Shown: one piece after another, positions 21,862-32,740 of the stretch
How positions within the stretch are numbered: the stretch's first letter is position 1
Layout of the letters: the number at the start of each line of letters is the position of its first letter
From: Diadema setosum
Lineage: Eukaryota; Echinodermata; Echinoidea; Diadematoida; Diadematidae
Length of the DNA stretch: 64,000 nucleotides
Direction of reading: 5' to 3'
Assembly: GCF_964275005.1 (NCBI RefSeq)
Contig: NC_092690.1
Span: forward strand, 7,064,336 to 7,128,335
The notes under the pieces: model-generated
Told to the model about the DNA's origin: nothing
The model's database searches: none
Seen by the model: the letters and a program-made list of their open reading frames with translations, nothing else
Translations under genes and position numbers: made by a program

Positions 21862-22943
21862 GAGTCTAGGTCTAATCAAGATGATACAGTCTCTGATAAG
21901 AAACAGGTTTGATTGTCGTAGACTGTTTCCCAAATGCAGGTAGTAATATTCAGCTACTTCAATGCAATGCCTTGTTTACAAGTACATGTAGATTTATATT
22001 CATGTGAATGATAATTCAATTTCTACATGAGACTTACTAAGTGCTAGACATAAGATCTTGCATCATTAAAATGTGTAAATGACGAGACAATTTGAATATG
22101 GATCAAAGACGAACAGCAGTATATTTTGACATTCTTTGATCCTGCACAGGCCTACCATTTTGTTTTATGTTTAATATAAATAGAGCAAAATAATTTCAAC
22201 TTCAGTTTTGTTGGCTGATTTTTTTTTTCTTCTCAAAATTAAAGTTGTATCTTGTACCATGATGTTTGATTTTAATCAAAAGTTCTTAATTTCTTTCTTT
22301 TCTTTCAGATGACTGGTGCCATGTAGTAGCGAAGAACTGGACTGTCTCAGAAAAGAAAAGAAAAAGTACAGGGTCGTGTACATCATCAACGGATGTGAAT
22401 ACAATGGTAATTAGAGTTAGGTCTAATCAAGATGTTAAAGTATCTGATAATAAAGAAGTTTGATTGTCGTAGACTGTTTCCCAAATGCAGTTAGTAATAT
22501 TCAGCTTTTTCAAAGCAATGCCTTATTTACAAGGACATGTAGATTTATTCATGTGAATGATAATTTAATTTCTACATGAGACTTACTAAGTGCTAGACAT
22601 AAGATCTTGCATCATTAAAATATGTAAAAGGCGAGACAATTTGAATATGCATCAAAGACGAACAGCAGTATTTTTTGACATTCTTTGATCTTGTATACCA
22701 TTTTGTTTTATGTTTAATATAAATAGAGCAAAATGATTTCAACTACAGCTTAGTTGGCTGATTTCTTTTTCTCAAAATGAAAGTTGTATCTTGTATCATG
22801 ATGTTTGATTTTAATCGGAAGTTCTTAATTTCTGTCTTTTCTTTCACATGACTGATGCCATGCAGTAGCGAAAAGCTGGACTGTTTCAGAGAAGAAAAAA
22901 AGTACAGCATCGTGCTTATCATCAAGGAATGTGAATACAATGG
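21862..22943 (+). repeat. 551-bp tandem duplication
   Basis: Copy 1 (about 21862-22412) and copy 2 (about 22413-22943) are colinear. GTCTAATCAAGATG begins both (21870 and 22421). TTGATTGTCGTAGACTG, TCTACATGAGACTTACTAAG and GATCTTGCATCATTAAAAT recur at the same spacing, and both end with GTGAATACAATGG. Identity is about 90% by eye, with small indels. It contains an exon-like segment that is intact only in copy 1. Confidence 0.85.
22309..22406 (+). CDS. Candidate internal exon (hypothetical)
   Basis: A long pyrimidine tract (TTTCTTTCTTTTCTTTCAG) is followed by 98 nt open in one frame and ending ATG|GTAATT, a good donor. The frame gives DWCHVVAKNWTVSEKKRK, then STGSCTSSTDVNTM. In the second tandem copy the acceptor CAG is CAC (near 22848) and the donor GGTAA is GGCTT, so only copy 1 could be spliced. 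No domain was recognised and no partner exons were identified. It could equally be chance. Confidence 0.25.
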
Positions 22944-24204
22944 CTTAGGAAAGAAGACAATCTACAGATAGGATAGAAGGGAGAACTTGGGATGAAGGGC
23001 GACAACATAAGGACGGTATATCTACATTAGAATGTGATTGTAAAGTGGAAACATGAAAGAAGATTCTAAGATTAAAGGTGAAAACATGCATTCCATTCTG
23101 TGATGTCGTAATTACAATTTTGCTACACTTTAATAACACTACTGAGAGACATTTATATCAAGGCAAGCTTCATGTGGATATGGAATGTTAGATTTTCTTT
23201 AAATTTTCATTGGTATGTATTTCATGATGATAAATCTTGAAGGTTTTGTGTGGTAATCATAACCTTGTGATACATCTTGATAAATTTCTAAGTGCACATT
23301 GGCAATATTCAGATGATGCTGTAATCAGATGAAGTTAGATGGTTGAATAATCATTGCATAGTTGTAATAGTTATCGACTGAGGATTAACATGCCCTTCAC
23401 TGATTTATTTTTCGTAAACGGTGATAATTGCGAGAGTCAATCTAAATTGTCGGGGGCATAACCAAATGTGTCACACTGTCAAAATGTGTATATCAGAAAC
23501 TTTTCGCTCGCTGTACGAATTTTCACAGAAAACAGATTTATGAGAGTCACAAATGGTAGCTTAGACCCATTAACAAAAAGTTCCAGCTTCATCTTCAACC
23601 ATGTTCATGATACATGTTCATCTGCATTTTGCAAACATTCTGAATGTTGATTGAGACATGTTATACATGTATGTATTTTTATGAAATTAATGCAACAAAT
23701 AATCAAATATGCATCTGTGCTAGATGATAACATTAATCCAGTTTATGACATGCCAAACTCACCTCAAACTGTAATTCATTCTATTCTCCTTTATTCTTTT
23801 ATTTATTATTTTGTTGTCTTCAACCCACTTTGAATGTGTTACGTATGATTCTTATAAACATGGGAAATGCACTCCATATAACTGATAGGACTTATAACAA
23901 ATTGACATAATCATTCAACCATCACTAGACAGTTCTGTTATGAGATGTTCTTTATTTAACTAAAATTGTAAATTATGATACGTGTATGCTCCCATGCAAA
24001 CTCACAACAAAATACAGAAATATGATTTCTTTTAATAATAATTCATTATGTCTCTAAATGTACAATTAAAGAAAGTGATTACAAAAAGGATGTCAAACAT
24101 TGTATATTAAAATAATAGATTATTCATTTGTCTCCATCCGTAGTAACACATGCAACTGCAGTGTGCAGTTTGTGGGCTGCTGTGGAAAAAAAAAGATCAC
24201 AGGC
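22944..24204. other. Unassigned AT-rich sequence
   Basis: No recognisable coding, RNA or transposon sequence. Open frames are 65 codons or fewer. Confidence 0.4.
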
Positions 24205-24276
24205 AGCCCAAGCGGGATTCGAACCCACGACCTCCGGATTACTAGACCAGCGCCATAACCACTAGACCACCGGGAT
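24205..24276 (-). tRNA. tRNA-Thr(AGT)-like gene or tRNA-derived SINE head
   Basis: Minus strand folds as a 72-nt tRNA. The acceptor ATCCCGG pairs with TTGGGCT (one T-C mismatch, two G-T pairs). The D arm is in GGTCTAGTGGTTATGGC, an A-box. The anticodon loop CTAGTAA gives anticodon AGT. The T arm GTGGG TTCGAAT CCCGC is intact, with B-box GGTTCGAATCC. A nine-T run, a Pol III terminator, follows about 10 nt downstream (24186-24194). The acceptor and anticodon stem mismatches leave doubt whether this is a working tRNA, a pseudogene or the 5' part of a SINE. No CCA is encoded. Confidence 0.55.
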
Positions 24277-26459
24277 GCCCTAGCACTACCTTTAGACATG
24301 AATGATTAAATATAGAAGGGCTTGGGGGCGCTTCGAAGTTAACTGCTCTTATTAAATATGCACATGTCATTTGCAACTCGACTAAAGATGATTAAACGCA
24401 CTGAAATTCTTACTTTAAATAATATTCATAATCTGTTTTTTTTTTCTTTAATAGCTTGGGATGTACATTTCATACACTGTATCGGTCTACATTTCGCCTA
24501 CAATATGGAATTCTTTACTTCGAGATGTTTGTTTTTTACAAAAGAAAATTAAGAGTCCTTTAAAGGTGCTGTAAAACAGTGGCGTGTTTTTTTTTTTTTT
24601 TGGGGGGGGGGGGAGGGGAGTCAAATTAGCCTTGGCCCCTCTCCACCGTCCTTTTTTTTTCCCCCTTTGGCTGCATTTTTTTTTTTTTTAGTCATCACAT
24701 GAAAATTCGTCTGCATCCACTCCGTAGTTTTGCCGATGACCTTTCTTTTTAATTATCTTAACCACACACAATTTTGGCCGAATTTCCCCACCCCTCTTGT
24801 GAATTTGCTAGCACATGTGTTTATAGTACTGGTGGATTAAGGATTCGGAGGGGGGGGGCGGTCGGCCAAAATTTCTCTTTTCTCATATGTAACAAGCCTA
24901 CGGGGCGAAAGGCTGATATTATGGGCTTTCTACACACATTTATGTTGTGATTAATTTGTTTCCTTTTCATATATGTATGACTTCTATTAGAGACTTAATT
25001 GGCTTGGCACTCCTTACATCGACCTATTTTAGACACCCATTTCCTTCTCTCTCTCTTGCTTTTTCTCTACTGTCCTGTGAATAGTGTAACTACATGTACA
25101 TGCAGTACCTCTTCTCTTTTGTATGATATACATCAAGTTTCCATCTGAGCATAATGTGTGTTGCAGCACTCTCAAGCTTCATGCATATGCAGCAACATCT
25201 TTTTATGTTCATATACATAATTATGCTTGATATATTAATTTGAGAATGTTATTCTTTCTTTTGTATATGTTCCGTCCGCACTCTATAGATGTAAATGTAC
25301 ATTGTAAGATTTGGTGCGCATGTTCGAACTGTGTTTCTCTTTTTGTGAACACACAAGAACTGATGTAATAATGAACTTGAATTACGCATATTCTTTAATA
25401 TTGATTCCATCTCCATTTGCCATTAGATATCTATTGATTTATGGAGCTCTTCCACAATTGTTATCCTTCCCATTGTCATTACTCATCTCTGAATAATTCA
25501 AATTTGATACTTTATTGAGAACCTATGTTTCTTCGATTACATAATATACCTCTTCAATATATTGCTGCAAAAGGCATAATAAAACATGACCATTGTTATA
25601 TATTTAAAATGAAGCTTGAAATTCTGATAATTTTGATATTTATGTATTTTTAGGAGTTTATCAGTTTCGAAGAGTGCATGCAGGATGAGTTTTATGTTTT
25701 TATATGATCAAGTGCAGCTATCAAAGAATCTGTTGAGCAGGAAAGAGAAAGATGGAAAATGAGGAATTATGAGTGAATTCGCATGCAAGCCAAATGACAA
25801 TAATGACACCGATAAAAATTGTGACAAAGTAAAGTCACAAATAATGTGGAATAATAAGAAATAAAGAAATTAATAGATTATTTCAGAGAAAGAAATAACA
25901 GAGTGCATGAGTATGAAAGATGAGTAAATGCAAGTAATCATTACTGACTGGCACATCTTTTTCCCTATATTTAGCGGTATCCTTCATCTTAGAACAAACA
26001 TTCATAATTATTATGAAAGAAGTGAACTGAATTTGAATTAAAAATTATGTGAAAAATAAAGAAAGTAAGTTAAAAAAGTAAAAAAAAAACAGTAAAAAGT
26101 AAAAAAATATGAAACACCGTATACCGAGTACATATTAATTACCAAATGATAAATGTCCACATGCAAAAGTGTTGAATAATATATCCGCACAAAAAAGGAG
26201 GGGGGGGGGCAAAGAAATCTTTGGAGCGATCAACGACAGCTCTAATAACAATGCTAAATGAAGATGAAAACAAGGACAACACGCTTTTTAGAACAATTAA
26301 GAGAAACTGGCTTATATTATCATCTTAATTATCACCTAATGTATTATAATCATCACAATAATCATTACATGACAATTAATTTCAATTAATAAGGTTATTG
26401 TTGATAAGCAGGTATAGCCCTAATAGTATTTGTATGTAAACACATACGAAAATAAAATA
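24277..26459. other. Unassigned AT-rich sequence with G-runs
   Basis: T-run/G-run blocks at about 24585-24612 and a G-run at 24850-24858 resemble edges of the G-rich repeats seen elsewhere in the window, but no matching inverted ends were found. Otherwise no gene was recognised. Confidence 0.4.
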
Positions 26460-26843
26460 GCGACGGTTCGTAAATACACGCGTATTGCACGTTACCTATT
26501 GTGCAGGCCCTACAGCGCGGGTCTCACGAACCGGCGTAATACAACTTACGTCGGTTCGTGAGACCCGCGCTTAAGTACATAACCTATGGTGCGCGCAAGA
26601 AACGATGGATTTACGAACCGACGCAGTGAGTTTGAAGACAGAAATATCGTAATTCTTTTGAATTCACACTAAAATTACACTATGGATAGGAAGAACAACT
26701 TCCACTCTCATCACCCTGTCAAAATTTTCACACACAAGACAGGAAAAGTCATTGAAAACGTTGTCTAAAACTTGTGAGATCTTTAAACGCGATTTTCTCA
26801 GAATTGCATTTTCGCTCAAAAACGAAATAGCGTCGGTTCGTGG
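26460..26843 (-). repeat. Palindromic repeat family C, reverse copy
   Basis: Carries GCGACGGTTCGTA at its left, a near-perfect 25-bp hairpin (26515-26539 against 26546-26570, core GTCTCACGAACCGGCGTAA, one mismatch, 6-nt loop), ACGAACCGACGC near 26614-26625, and CGAAATAGCGTCGGTTCGTG at 26824-26841. The last is the reverse complement of the left end of the 19604-19882 copy. Relative order of hairpin and terminal motif is conserved and inverted. Interior sequences are otherwise diverged. Confidence 0.65.
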
Positions 26844-28539
26844 TAACACTGACGAAGTGTCAAGCAATCATTCCAGACACACAAAAAGAAAAAAAAAACT
26901 CATATTAGGTTTGGTTTCTGTATAAAATGTAACAGCCGGAAATACATAGTAATCCGTGTATTTATACCGGGATTTGTGAGTGGTTGAATTGGTAATTCGT
27001 TACTTTCACGGATTTCGATCGAGTTCTCGATCTCGATTTTTGCATGTACTTTTGATTCTTTAGCGGAGTATTTCTTTTGCCCAGACAAGGCACTGTTATA
27101 ACACTTCTTTCAGAGTGTAAGCATATAGTATTTACTGACGTTAATATTCTTACCTCCATTTACTTTGCACAAGCATATAGTCAATTCTTCGATTTATTCT
27201 TTTTACGTTGGTTGTTTGTTCGGGCATTTCCCAATGCGCCGAGTGGAAGGTCAAGTAAACAAATTCTCTAACTACAGGCTCAAAAGCTACGTACACGTGA
27301 TATACGTGCTTTGGAAAAGATAATAGGATTTGTTTCATTAAGTATTAGAGGACACTAGTTTATAAATTCAATACTGGTATATTCTCAACATTTGTTTCGT
27401 CTCTTTTTCATGATACGTTTTTTGTCAAACCGTGTAAACTTTTGTAGTAACACGACCATAAATTCCTTTGGTCCTCATGAAATCTGTTTTCTAACGTAAA
27501 ACATCTCACAGATGAAATACTTTATCGCTAAGCGGTAAATTTGAATCCGAAAAAAAAAAGATATAGTATTCCAATGTTGATTATTGAGTTTGCTATAATA
27601 GATAGATTACTGAAATGTAATTACATGTACGTACCAAGAAAAGGGTGTGACAGCACATTTGCCCTTTCCACTTTTTTGTTTGTTTGTTTTTGTTTTGGTT
27701 TTGGTTTTGTTTTTTGTTTTGTTTTTGTATTGTTTTTGTATTGTTTTTTTTTTTTTTTTAGTCTGCTGCGTAGGTCTACCAGCATGGGTAATGAAGACTG
27801 CCAAAGCGACCGCTTATTTTCTTATTTGATATATTCATGAAAATGAAAACGGAGACCTTATCTGCAATGATTATAATTACAGTGAAACCACGATTATCTG
27901 ATGAGAAAAAAATACTTTCCTAGTCATTTTGTACTGAAATTAAACTGTGGAATTCTCAATGCCAAACAATCGAAGAAAATTGTTTCTGGAATGTTGGCTT
28001 GGGCCTTGATCGTTGATAGTTGTGTTTCATGCCTTGGTGTTCGAAGGATGGATTGTGTGTGGTCATTTTAACTACCGATTAACACGTAACCTGTACGTGG
28101 AGTTAATCACCATACAGTTTCTAACGCGATGTGCGGGGTGACCTCAAGTTAATAGTGCAATAAAAGCTGGACATATTCTGTTGACTGCAGGAATTCCTTA
28201 TTTTGTCACCATGTCTTGTTGATATCAAAATCTCAATTTCACAATAGTTTAAAAAAAAATAAATGTTTGAATTGCATTTGTATAATGTTTGCAGTGGTCT
28301 CTAGGCAAGTTTTGTGTGATATAATTGACGTACAAGAAATGCATTGTTTGGTCGTCTTTTGACTCAATTTCACAAATACCGAAATTATTTCACCCTAGAG
28401 GCATGTTACAAAAAAAAAAAAAAAATATTGTCATGAACCATTACACAAAAGTCATACTCACGACGTAAACCCCTTTCCAAGCAAACAACCTAAAATTTCC
28501 TTCTTAAGTGTTCTAAAGTGATCGGACTCAACATTCCTT

Positions 28540-28588
<49 letters not shown>

Positions 28589-29397
28589 TGCATCAGTATT
28601 TATGAGGAATACCGTTCTTGCAACAATATCCTAAAAGCATAGGTCATTATTTCTCAGTGTCCTTCCATACCGTGATGATACTTGCATTAGAACATTGTTG
28701 TTTTCTTCTGGAATATTAAAATTGTCTCCATACCTTAACATCGTACATTCACAATGCCATTCATACATTGTCAATCGTGCCTTCTGCGCTTGTAAATGAT
28801 TAAGATTAAGGGTAAATACCTCATTGACATCTAACCATACACATGCAGACATACAAGTGAGTACTGTACCATCTTCACTACTAGTTGCCATTCGTGACAC
28901 TAGAAATAAAATGCCACACATCATTGTCACAGCGGAAAAGGCGCCAAATAATATTCCAGACTACGAACCTTTAAAGACAACAAAAAGACTTGAGACAATT
29001 GCCTACTTTCCAGAAGCTTTATTAATGATATTAATGCTACCTTAATAGTCAAATATAATTAATACCTGAATTCGTCAAATAACTTTGCAAACATAATTCG
29101 AATATTAATCTCATAAAGAAAGCCTATTCAGAACGAATACGATGAAACAGCGACATACATCAGTTATTTGTGCTAGACTATGACATTTTAAAAGACATCG
29201 CTACATCAGATATAGTTCTGTATTATTACCTTGTACTTACTGTTGACATAAAACTATTATGGGCAGACTGCCCTACTGCTAAATCGAATTGATATTTCTG
29301 CAAAACAAGTGTCATTTAAAACTATTTCTGCCCATTTTTTTTTCCTACGTCACATAGGTTCCCATTTCATCGTTTAAACACGTCAAAGATATCACGG
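26844..29397. other. Unassigned AT-rich sequence
   Basis: Includes TTTTG/TTTGG runs at 27675-27760 that create a spurious Phe-rich frame, and a (GT)n tract. No credible gene was seen. The minus-strand 99-codon frame at 28631-28930 has no recognised domain. Confidence 0.4.
28541..28590. repeat. (GT)n microsatellite
   Basis: TGTG dinucleotide tract of about 45 bp. Confidence 0.95.
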
Positions 29398-29772
29398 TAC
29401 AGTATTGGTGGAGATGAGAATTGGGCTTCAAACTTTTTGCGAGATAAAAAAAAAAAAACACTTATGAAATAGCACAAAGCACATTTTATTGAGGAATTCT
29501 CGGGGGTTTATTTGATGAAAATCGGGTTTGAAATGACTGAAAGATCCAAAAACAAAGTATAACAAAGCGATCGTAATAAAATGTGGGTCCCACACTTTAT
29601 TAGAATCGCTCTGTTTTGGATATCTCAGCCATTTTCAAAACCAATTGTCATCAAATAAACGTTTAATTCCTCATGGAATTACATACTCTTGCATATCTCA
29701 TAAGAGGTTTCTCATTATCTCACCAAAAATGTCAGAAACCTAAAATTAGGTCTCAACCAAAACTATACGATC
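29398..29772. mobile_element. Palindromic MITE family D, copy 1
   Basis: Whole-length imperfect palindrome centred on GTGGGTCCCAC (29583-29593). The left arm GTTTATTTGATGAAAATCGG is mirrored by the right-arm segment ending TTGTCATCAAATAAAC, and AGCGATCGTAATAAA by TTTATTAGAATCGCT. It is colinear with 36081-36475 and 51700-52060. Non-coding. Confidence 0.8.
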
Positions 29773-30977
29773 CATATTTACCAAAATATAGGCATGTTAA
29801 TGTACATTCACACAACAGATTAACTATCATTCACATGATTCACATCTAATCGCTGTTCAATCGATTGTCATCTCGACATCTAGAACTGCTATACATGATC
29901 ACTATTATTGTCTCTTAAGTTTTCTAACACTTGTGTACGCATGCCGGTAATGTTCAGGGAGTGAAAGCAAACCTTCTATCTGACTGCAGCTTTCTCTTGA
30001 TTGCGAACAGGTATTTCAGGTCTGCGCGTATTGCCATTGAAACATCATCGATCACTTCAACCGCGGCCACTTAAGGTTGCAAAATGGAATTTACCGTTGC
30101 ATGATATTATCACCAATGTTCCCGGCTGCCAAGGCAGCCCAGTTTGCCCAAAATGTAGTGCGCGGTCGGTAGATGGGATGATCTTCTGCTTCCCCCCTCC
30201 ATATTCTAGTCTTCATCGTTCACAGTCCTCGCTCTGTTGAGCATGGAGCTATTAGAACGGGGTCTGGTCAGGTTAGACTACACAGTATTTTCCGTCGCGC
30301 CCCACGACGGACAGCCTCGATGTATATATTTGTTTCTTCCTGTTACGTGATGTCGCGCTTTGTTGCGTTCACTTCGTTTTATTATGGCCTATAACGTTTC
30401 TTATGAACACCGAGACTGCCGTGACATTGTTTTGTTTGTTTGTTTTTGGCAGTTTAAAAATCTGACACGGCATCCAAGGCAATCAAGGCCTGTCACGTTT
30501 GCCCATCCCGTCTAACCCCTGGGTCCCACCGCGTTGTCTCAGGTCCATCTTTTTTTTTCCACTGTAGCCTTAAACGTGATTGCAGTGGCAGCTGATGACA
30601 TGTTGTAAACGCAGCATTACTGAAAAACGTGTGTATGTATACGTGGGAACAATTATTTGAATAAATAACTAATTAATACTCTTCCCTTGTCATTAGATGT
30701 TGTGAAACATCAACTGATTTATATGCGTCGATATAAAATTATGTTACAATACCACTCAATAGTATTTTTCTTTGTTATTATTACGTATTTTTTTACCACA
30801 CACATTTGCAATTATTCATATTCATATTTTATAAGTTATCAAGATGAATGAAATTTACTCTATAATGTTAGTGTTAATTTATGAATATATTTGTATTATT
30901 GTAAGTTTTCATCTTTGAAACATGCTACGTTTTATATCACAGGGCCAGGCAAAAGTAGCGTATGGGAACTGGCCACC

Positions 30978-31025
<48 letters not shown>

Positions 31026-31639
31026 GAAAAAAGTAGAAACAATTAAAATACAGACAATACATGAATAATAATGAACGTGTACGTAATTAATTGAAATAGG
31101 TAAATATATGAATAAATAGAATGACCTCACAAAGGCTCGCCTTTCACTTTCGAGTAATCATGCAAAGGTATAAAGTTTATAGCAATAACGTTTATTCAGG
31201 TCAAGCGCGGTAAATGATGGTTATCTGTTGTGATTTTTTTTCTACCTATCTTTATGATGATTCCGTTACGCTATGTCTTGCCCGGGATTACATATTACGA
31301 GCAGCGTTAACTGCATGGGGTCGCTTTATATATAAGGAGTTGACAAATATGCCATTGGTTTTCATCCCTTGTCTGAATAGCTTTTAAAAATTTGCTTCGA
31401 TATTTACGTGTAAAAAGAAAAAAGAAACATCAGAAATGAAACCGAACCGAATCCATCTAGCAGTTCGTTGCCACAACTGTGTTTTTCATTTAAATTGTAT
31501 GAAGTGGTCATTTAGTGTGCTGATTTATGGCGTTACATAAAACTTTTATCACTTTTCCGTTCATGTAAACAGCATGCACACTGGTACAGACGGTACTCCT
31601 AACTGACCTCACAAGATAAGCTTTTTACAAACTATTATC
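29773..31639. other. Unassigned sequence
   Basis: GC-richer around 30030-30560. A 79-codon frame at 30001-30240 has no recognised domain. A 45-nt A-run lies at 30980-31024. No gene was supported. Confidence 0.4.
30980..31024. repeat. A-homopolymer, ~45 nt
   Basis: An uninterrupted A tract on the plus strand. It could be the tail of a retrotransposed sequence, but no recognisable body or target duplication was seen beside it. Confidence 0.7.
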
Positions 31640-31697
31640 TTCTCTGATGATAGGGAAACAATTATTCACTTGTCTCGCGAAGAAGATCGTAGAAAGG

Positions 31698-31740
31698 TGT
31701 ACAACGTTTCGCTCGTTACTGCTGAGCTTCGTCAGGTACA
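31698..31740 (-). ncRNA. Candidate hammerhead ribozyme in Penelope-like 3' repeat
   Basis: Minus strand gives stem I UGUAC pairing with GUACA, the core CUGACGA, stem II GCUC pairing with GAGC around AGCAGUAAC, then GAAA, and a palindromic CGUU/ACGU stem III region ending at the predicted cleavage before GUACA. All catalytic-core positions match CUGANGA...GAAA. One extra A precedes stem II and is non-canonical. Very short stem III is known for hammerheads of Penelope-like elements (established). The ORF stop codon TGA lies inside the CUGACGA core. Confidence 0.6.
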
Positions 31741-32598
31741 ATAAGACACGTTGGTGCGTGCACGCAAGTTATAGCGTGTATGCGGACGTGGTAGTGAGCA
31801 CGCGGCCGCCGGAGCCGGGTCGGGCAGTGCGCCACACCGTGTCCGCTGTTTGCTGCGTTCATGCGGACCTAGTTGGCAGCACGTTGCCTCCCCCAGCGGG
31901 GCGGGCAGTGCGCCATCCTGTGGCCGCTGTTTACAACGTCTATGCGGACCTAGTTGGCAGCACGTCGTCCCCCGGGGCGGGCCGGGTAGTGTGTCATTCT
32001 GCGTCCGTTGACTGCCTTCACGATTCGGCGGCTTTGGTTTGTGCATAGTGTGTTGGTGCATGCGAATGCAACGCATCCATGACTCGGGTAACTCTATGCC
32101 GACGTCCCTGTTTAGGTTGTCCTTACTGAGTCGTATATGGATGGCTTCCTTCACTCTAAGAGTGTACCAGTGTCGTGCTGTGTCCATGCACTTCACGCCT
32201 TCCCAGTCTGGTTGATGTTGGGCATTCCATGCATGTTCTGCTACTGCAGATGCCTCTGTTTTGCAGTTAGTGACGTCTCGGCGGTGTTCAGATAACCTTT
32301 CCCCTACCGGTCTGCCGGTTTCTCCGATGTAGCTCATCCCACAGTCTCTGCAGGGTATACGGTAGATCACTCCGTCTTTCCTGAGGGGAGGTACCGGGTC
32401 TTTGGCTCGAACCAGGTGATTTCTGATAGTGGCGTCGGCTTTGTAGACGACTCGGATATTGTGTTTCGCCAGCCGGCGTCTAAGAACGGGAGCAATTGAC
32501 TCCACATAGGGGAGGACAACCGTGGACTTGTATTCCTCCTTGTCCTGTTCAGGTTGAACTCTTGCTGCTCGTGCCTTGTTGATGAAACACCTGGGATA
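31732..32598 (-). pseudogene. Penelope-like ORF, C-terminal GIY-YIG endonuclease part
   Basis: From PRCFINKARAARVQ onward the frame is open for about 288 codons to TGA (31732). It includes STVVLPYVESIAPVLRRRL, a connector typical of Penelope-like proteins, then the GIY-YIG nuclease (YRIPCRDCGMSYIGETGR, the downstream R-SEHRRDV, AVAEHAWNAQHQPDW, and the E of KEAIHIRL). The C-terminus is made of three 27-residue repeats ending near NLRARTNVS. The reverse-transcriptase domain is missing through 5' truncation. The apparent N-terminal extension (32599-32757) is read-through of the inverted arm and not part of the protein. Confidence 0.85.
31781..32024 (-). repeat. 81-bp coding tandem repeats (3 units)
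   Basis: Three units start at GCGGACGTGG (31781), GCGGACCTAG (about 31863) and GCGGACCTAG (about 31944). On the minus strand they encode the degenerate 27-residue repeats (TTCCQLGPH...GALP) at the end of the Penelope-like protein. The repeat overlaps the left inverted arm. The reading frame stays open across all units. Confidence 0.75.
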
Positions 32599-32740
32599 GC
32601 CAACTAGGTCCGCATGAACGCAGCAAACAGCGGACACGGTGTGGCGCACTGCCCGACCCGGCTCCGGCAGCCGCGTGCTCACTACCACGTCCGCATACAC
32701 GCTATAATTTGCGTGCACGCACCAACGTGTCTTATATCGT

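Larger units (their letters stand above)
31640..32735 (-). mobile_element. Penelope-like element, 3' fragment with 137-bp inverted arms
   Basis: Minus-strand retroelement fragment. Its 3' region (31741-31877) is repeated as an exact-length inverted copy at 32599-32735, with only two differences seen in 137 bp, leaving the C-terminal ORF between. A 5'-truncated body carrying an inverted piece of its own 3' repeat is the usual structure of Penelope-like insertions. The 5' end meets an I-like LINE about 6 bp beyond the right arm. The outer 3' end (about 31640) is approximate. Confidence 0.8.

Noticed and set aside
27541..27840. 99-codon Phe/Cys-rich frame
   Set aside because: Produced by TTTTG/TTTGG simple repeats.
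30980..31024. Processed pseudogene marked by the 45-nt A-run
   Set aside because: No recognisable coding body or target duplication beside the run.
31647..32048. 133-codon plus-strand frame with repeated CCVHADLVGST
   Set aside because: Antisense shadow of the 81-bp repeats in the Penelope-like ORF.
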